Positions 58,165-64,000 of a stretch of DNA of 64,000 nt are shown here, piece after piece. Position numbers and translations under genes: made by a program. Position 1 is the first letter of the stretch. Each line of letters opens with the position of its first letter. The notes under the pieces are model-generated. The model was not told the DNA's origin. It saw nothing but the letters and a program-made list of their open reading frames with translations, and searched no databases. The stretch covers positions 385,001 through 449,000 of the forward strand of contig WUJK01000012.1 in NCBI GenBank assembly GCA_011317545.1. The letters run 5' to 3'. The DNA comes from Coniella vitis. Taxonomy: Eukaryota; Ascomycota; Sordariomycetes; Diaporthales; Schizoparmaceae.

Positions 58165-61100
58165 ATGCGTCAGTCTCAGGTGTTGCGAGCCCTCTTGGGC
58201 TTCGCAGTGGCCGGACGCATGGTCCAGGGCCTCGCCGATACAGACTCAATATTGGATGGCGGTGGGTGTGCTTCACTAGATTACAGGTTGCGACTGCGAC
58301 CCTAGGGAGGGAGAAGGAAGCGCTTTATTGCTCACAAAATTGGATTGCCCCTGCTTATTTGCCACAATTATAGACTCGGCGCAAACGGGCTATGCAGACA
58401 ATCATAACATGGACCCAGCCATCATCTCGAGTGATGGCTTTGGCCAGCTGTGGCGGTACAAGACACCTGCGTACACGACCGGTACAGGCGATGAACAGGT
58501 TCGTTGTAGAGATGGAAAATCACAGTATCTTCTTGCTGATGGGCTCGACTCCAGTTCTACGCCAAGCCTCTCTTGTACACACCCCCCAGCTACGGAAGAC
58601 AGATCCTCCTTGCGTTTTCGGAGCAAAACCGCCTGTTTGCACTCGATGCCGTCAACGGCACGCTCATAGCGTTCCGCAACCTGGACGAGGAGGGCGAAGG
58701 GCCCTTCAATGTTGCTGATTTCGATGGCGGCTGCAACGATATCAGCGATACTATTGGCATCACCGGCACGCCCGTCATCGACCCGGACACCGACACAGTG
58801 TATTTCTGGGCCAAGGGGTACGAGGCTGGCACATCCTCGGGTCTTGACAATGTCAGATACCGATTCCACGCCGTCGATGCCATAACGCTGGAGGAGCGGC
58901 CTGGCTTTCCGACCCTGCTGGACGGCCATCATGCTGTCAACGACGCAACGCGGTATTTTCAGGGCGGCATCCAGCTGCAGCGGACCGCACTGAATCTGTT
59001 GAATGGCGTTGTATATGCTGGCTTTGGCGCCGATTGTGACCAAGGGAATTTCACTGGGTCTGCCCCTACTCCATCCTTTGTTTGAGATCAGTTTGTAACA
59101 TGTACTAACTTCTCCTGTCTGCAGATGGGTGCTAGGCACAAGCCCGGCAGACGGAAGCGTCATCACCGCGTATGCCACCAGTGCAGGAACCGGTGCCCCG
59201 CCTGTGCCAGACACGAGCGGAGCTGGTATCTGGATGGCCGGTGCGATTCTCGCGTCGGACCAGTCCGATCGCTTCTTTTTCGCAACGGGCAATGGGTACA
59301 CAAGCACCATCAACAGCGGACAGGCGGCCAGTGGGCGTACGCAGCTCGACACACTGAGCGAATGCGTCGTCAACATGCGCATCAATGATGATGGGACCAT
59401 TACGCAGCAGGACTACTTTGAGCCTGCGGCCTATGCGGCCATGGACGGTGCTGATCGCGATCTTGGTAGCGGCGGTGTGACGCTCTTGACGTCGCCCTTT
59501 AGTGGCGGAGGGGTCAATAACATTGCGATTGCATGCGGCAAAAACGGCCAGTGCTTTGTCATGAATGCGGATAACCTGGGCGGATACAAGAATGGTGCTG
59601 CGTCGTCGGATGACATCCTGCAGACCATCACTCCACCATCGGGGGCTGCCATGTTTGGCACAGTCGCGTCGTATCCGCTCGAAGGTGGTTACATATATAT
59701 CGCGCCGTCTGGCGCGCCTGTTTATGCGTATGCTCTGGGCTTTGATTCCGCGGGGCGTCCGCAGTTCACGTATGCTGGCGAGACGGCAACGTCGACAACA
59801 GGAAGGCCGGCTGTCAGTGGGCCCGCGGTGACCTCGCTGGATGGCCAGGCTGGAACGGGCATCCTCTGGATTGTCGACCCTGATAATGGCATTAACGCAT
59901 ACAATGCAGTGCCACAGGACGGTGTCCTTGTCCCCATCACCATCCCTGCTTCGGGTGCAGTCTCCAAATTCCAGCGCCTTGTCTTTGGTGATGGCCGCTA
60001 CTATACCACGGCGCCAGGGTATATCGTGGCCTATGGCTCTCCAGTCACACTCCCGCTCAACTGCACTGGGCCTGTCGACTTTGGTGATGTATATATTGGA
60101 TCCACGTCGTCTGACAGCGTGTCGTGCATTGCACTGATTGACACGACGGTGGAGTCCTTGTCGATTGGGAGCGTATACTACAGCTTCACCTCGTCCAGTA
60201 CATATCCGTTAGCACTCACAACCGGAGAGTCCTTCTCCATCAGCATCACCTTTAATCTCACTCGATACTCTGTGAGCGGGGGTGGAGGGACAACTGCGCT
60301 TGTGCCTGGCTCCAAGTCCGGTGCTCTCACTCTGACGCTCGACAATGCTGTTGCCGAGTATGCCAGCTCACAGAGCGTTTCCCTGACCGGCAATGCCATG
60401 ACCGATGGCGCCTACGCGTCGGTCAATCCGCTGCAGGTGGACTTTGGCGCAGTGGTGGTGAGCAACACGTCTGCTGGTCCGGTTTCGGGGGGTGCTTCGG
60501 ACGATACCTTTGTCATTTCCAACATTGGCGAAGCAGTGCTGGAAATACTTGGATATGCTTACACCAACACGAATCCCGCCGAGGACGAGACGGTGTATAC
60601 AAACCTAACGTCGGGTGGTAACGCAACGGTGCTCGACAGCAACGGCTACTTTACCACGACCGAGTTGCCTGCCCTTGCCTCGACAATCGCAGCTGGGTCT
60701 TCGCTCACCGTCGAGGTCTCGTTCAACACGAACACTGTGGGCACCTACTTTACCATTCTCTGCATCTGGACAAATGGTGGCATGGTCTTTGTGACTCTCA
60801 ATGCCGCCGCTGACTCGCAGCCCACGGCCAAAGTCTACTACTCGGACGGCGAGGGCGGCTGGACGCTGGTCCCCAACTCTCCCGACACCTCGGAAGACTG
60901 GCCATACACCATCGACTTTGGCACTGGACTAGGCGCAACAGACCAGACTATCACCCTTCTCGTTGCAAATACGGGTGGCTCCGACCTCGTCATCACCAAA
61001 TCCAAGCCCCCCGAAAGCACGTACCTCAGCGCCACAAACCCCGACGGAGACCTGACAGAAGGCCTCGAGATTGCCCCGGGGACAAACAGCACAGCGACCG

Positions 61101-63611
61101 TCTATTTTGAGCCCCCTGCTGCGGTCCTCAACGCCCCAGCGATCGTCTACGCCGCCGCCTGGACACTCAACTTCAACGATCTCACCTGGGGCGTCCATGT
61201 CCTCAACTTCACCGGCACCATCAAGGCAGCGCAGGTTGGCCCAGAACTATCAGATGGCTCGCCGCGATTCCAGTACCTAGCTTGCTATTTGGACAGCACC
61301 GCAGGCCGCATTGAGTCATCTGGGACAACAGACTCGACCAACAACTCGATTGGGTACTGCCAGGACGAAGCGTACGCGCACACTGCAGCGTTTGCAGGCG
61401 TCGAGTACTCTGATGAATGCTACTGGGGTGACTCCATCCCATCGTCATCCTTGCTTGCTACCGATGCGAATTGCGAAGGGTACACGTGCGCAGGCGACAC
61501 AAGCCAATACTGTGGCGGTCCGGGCGGGTACATCTCCATCTGGTACGACACCACAGCCTACTTCCCCTCCAACGGCACCCTCGCCCCGGGGTACCTGGGT
61601 CCAACACAGCCGGCTACTGTGAGCGGGCAGTACTTTTTTGTCGGGTGTTATGGCGATGATTCGGCTGCGCGGGCGCTTTCAGGCCTGTCCCCCGGTCTTG
61701 GGTCATCGAATTCGCTCGAGAATTGCGCGGCGGCGTGTGCTGGTTACACGTACTTTGGGACCGAGTACAGCGATGAGTGTTACTGTGGAGACAGCATTAA
61801 CGTCGAGGCTGGGAGTGGTGTCTCGGGTAAGAACCAGACGAGCGGGTGTGATATGCTTTGCGCGGGGAATCAGAACGAATATTGTGGTGGTCCGTCGCGG
61901 CTGTCGTTGTATGCTCTCGACGGGACGAATGACACGGCGTCTATGGCTTCTACTTCTACTGTCTTGACCACTGCATCAACAAACGGCGCCATCGTCGCCA
62001 CAGCAAAGACGACAAAAACAACAACAACAACAACCTCATCATTATCGGCGACACCCACACCCACAGCCTCATCCATCTCCTGCCCCACGAGCAACGGCAC
62101 AATCTACACCGCTCTCAACGGCGCAACTTTCCTTCTTGAATGCTATCTTGACCGTGACGGTGGCGATCTCACCGTGGACTATGTCAGCTCGTACGCTGCA
62201 GCTTGCGAAGCCTGCTCGACAACGGACAGCTGCGTGGCGCTTTCGTGGTTGCCTGGGGTTAACAATCCGAATTATATGAAGAGTAGTCTTGTGGCGGGCG
62301 TGGTGAATGATGGGGTGTGGGGAGCCAGGTTGCTGAGTTCCGCGGGCAGCAGCAGCTCTTCTTCTTTTTCGTCTTCTGCTTCGTCGTCGTCTGCATCTTT
62401 GTCAATAGCGGCGGCCACAGCAACCGTTGAATCTGGCCTGCATGCGGTGACCTCTGCGGTGGACGCCTCCTTAACTTTGTCTTCAGTGCACGTGGCCACG
62501 TCTATTACTGGAAGGCCAGTCATACATTTGGGAACAACAAGCAGCTTGGACAGTTCATCTACACTGTCACAATTTCCATCGAAGTCAACTTCTTCCATTA
62601 CCGGTCGACCGGTGGTTTCAACGTCATCACCACTGCCCATCACCTCCACAGTCGCAGCAGAAAGCTCTCTAGAGGCGTCAAGTCAAACAAATTCAGCAGC
62701 TCTTGGAACAACATCCACTGCTTCAAGCACTATATCCTCACTGCCAACCTCGTCCGCACCGGCTGGCTGGTCCTACATTGGGTGCTTCAACGACAACACC
62801 ACAGCCAGCACAGCAAGCCAAGTTCTTCAGGGTGCATCGCTTGTCAATAGCGGAATGACAGTGACCATGTGTACGACGTACTGCGCCAAGAATCAGTATC
62901 CATATGCTGAGGTGTAAGTCTATTCGGTATAATCATGGCGGAATGAATGGAACGAATGCTGACTGGGAGTGAGTTTCGTCCAATCATTATAGAGAATCTA
63001 GCAAAAAGTGCTACTGCGGTCCAACGCTGTTCAACTCCGCAGCCACAGAGCTGACAACCTGTGGCGGAGAAAACTCGGGTGGACTCAGTATCTATCAGTC
63101 CACTACGCAGCCGCTGCCGGTGTTGGTCAATGCAACCTCTGTGGACGGGTGGAATACAACGCAGAGGCTGTTGGGGTGCTTCTCCTTGGAAGACAGCACG
63201 GACACTCCTACATCAGCGACTACAGAAACAGCAGCAGCAGCAGCAGCAGCAGCAACATCGACAGTAGGCAACACCATATCATCACGAATCACGACACTAG
63301 CTGCACTCACCGGGTACACCTTCACATCAGCCAAGAACATGACCGTTGAGAACTGCATCAGCGGCTGCAAAGACCGCGGGTTTGCCATGAGTGGTGTGAG
63401 CGGTGGGACGCAGTGTTATTGTGGCGATTCAATAGCGGCGACGACGACAGCAACCGCGTCTTTGGTTTCCGCTTCTGCAGCTCGTCAACGTCAACGGGAC
63501 TTGGCTTCGATCTGGGTGGCTGTTGAGGTGACGGATTGCGAGGCTGTCATGTGCTCTGGAAATAGGACTGAGTTTTGTGCTGGGCAGTCGAGGGTTGCTG
63601 TTTATGTTTGA
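58165..63611 (+). CDS. Large secreted PQQ-propeller-like / WSC-domain protein
   Basis: Five exons: 58165-58261, 58374-58498, 58555-59057, 59125-62913 and 62993-63611, giving 1,710 residues; phases 1, 0, 2, 2. The 59058 donor is GTCTGC (weak), but TACTAAC precedes its acceptor and the frames join cleanly as NFTGWVLGTS. Signal peptide: about residues 1-22. Residues 30-550 resemble a quinoprotein/PQQ-type beta-propeller (RQILLAFSEQNRLFALDAVN, IACGKNGQCFVMNADNLG). Residues 555-950 look like Ig/ASH-type beta-sandwich repeats (VDFGDVYIG, VDFGAVVVS). Two WSC modules lie at about 957-1049 and 1078-1174, each with the Cys pattern ending in YCGG; then a Cys-bearing PAN-like segment (1227-1314), a Ser/Thr-rich linker, and two more WSC modules (1457-1534 and 1563-1710). 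WSC modules bind glucans. With no C-terminal membrane helix it is likely secreted or wall-bound rather than a stress sensor. Confidence 0.88.
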
Positions 63612-64000
63612 GTATGCATGTGTTGCAGAGGTGGTGGGCTTGTTTGTTGCCGAAAACTCGCTGATGGAATATGTACGGGTGAGCATGGGAGACTTTTGGA
63701 ATCGACAACATACACTGAGAGTCTATGAAGTGTTGTTTTAACGTACACACACAAGGCTTTCAAATATCGGACGAGGCACAAACGCCACACCAAGTGTTCT
63801 TCAATTCTCGGCTGGCTCTGTGGCACCTGGACATTCTCATTCAGGTATAAGCAATGATATCTGCCTGACGCATGTTGTGAATTATGATCATGAGCTACTT
63901 GCGGTAATTGCCATTTGTTCCCAGGGCAATCATAATTCTGGATTTCAACGGAAGCTAAACTAATACACACCCAGGCAGCCAGGGAAAGCTGTCAACATGG
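63612..64000. other. Downstream flank of the WSC gene
   Basis: The last 389 nt hold the 3' side of the WSC gene. No gene is supported before the window ends. Confidence 0.5.

Overview
The window is nuclear DNA of a filamentous ascomycete, most likely a Sordariomycete of the hypocrealean type. The genes have short introns (about 65-220 nt) with GTRNGT-like donors and CTAAC-like branch points. The gene content includes a full-length fungal acetyl-CoA carboxylase, a NudE/RO11 dynein-pathway protein, WSC-domain proteins, a GH16 enzyme and a fungal P450. Intergenic spacers are long, pyrimidine-rich and full of microsatellites. Species-level identity is inference only.

Layout. Left (1-7.8 kb): a sugar/oligosaccharide MFS transporter (minus) shares a promoter with a GH95 alpha-L-fucosidase (plus), a likely fucoside-uptake and cleavage pair. 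7.8-9.7 kb: the nudE homologue. 9.7-16.2 kb: a 6.5-kb stretch with no supportable gene. 16.2-23.3 kb: acetyl-CoA carboxylase, the best-supported gene, with four exons and 2,286 residues. 24.5-32.1 kb: two unrecognised proteins on the minus strand, an acidic/basic low-complexity protein and a large protein whose C-terminal membrane segments lie in a shifted frame. Between them is an AT-rich patch with a tRNA-like promoter box pair, a near-perfect palindrome and a short TTAGGG run.

33.2-38.7 kb: a SsuD/luciferase-type flavin monooxygenase (minus) and a cytochrome P450 (plus) that appears to lack the heme-ligating cysteine. 39.2-40.2 kb: an orphan gene with an 81-nt tandem duplication at its start. 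40.2-44.2 kb: AT-rich, decayed-looking DNA. 44.2-47.9 kb: a nine-exon membrane glycosyltransferase of family GT2 (minus). 51.4-53.1 kb: a four-exon membrane-anchored GH16 glucanase-like enzyme (minus). 53.1-58.2 kb: gene-poor, with a striking GTAC-rich cluster. 58.2-63.6 kb: a large secreted protein with a PQQ-propeller-like head, Ig/ASH-like middle and four WSC modules.

The GT2, GH16 and WSC proteins all point to polysaccharide and cell-wall work in the right third of the window. No operon-like logic is expected in a fungus, so functional links beyond divergent promoters are inference. No rRNA, convincing tRNA or CRISPR array was seen. Exon boundaries were set by hand from splice signals and frame continuity, and residue positions refer to those models.
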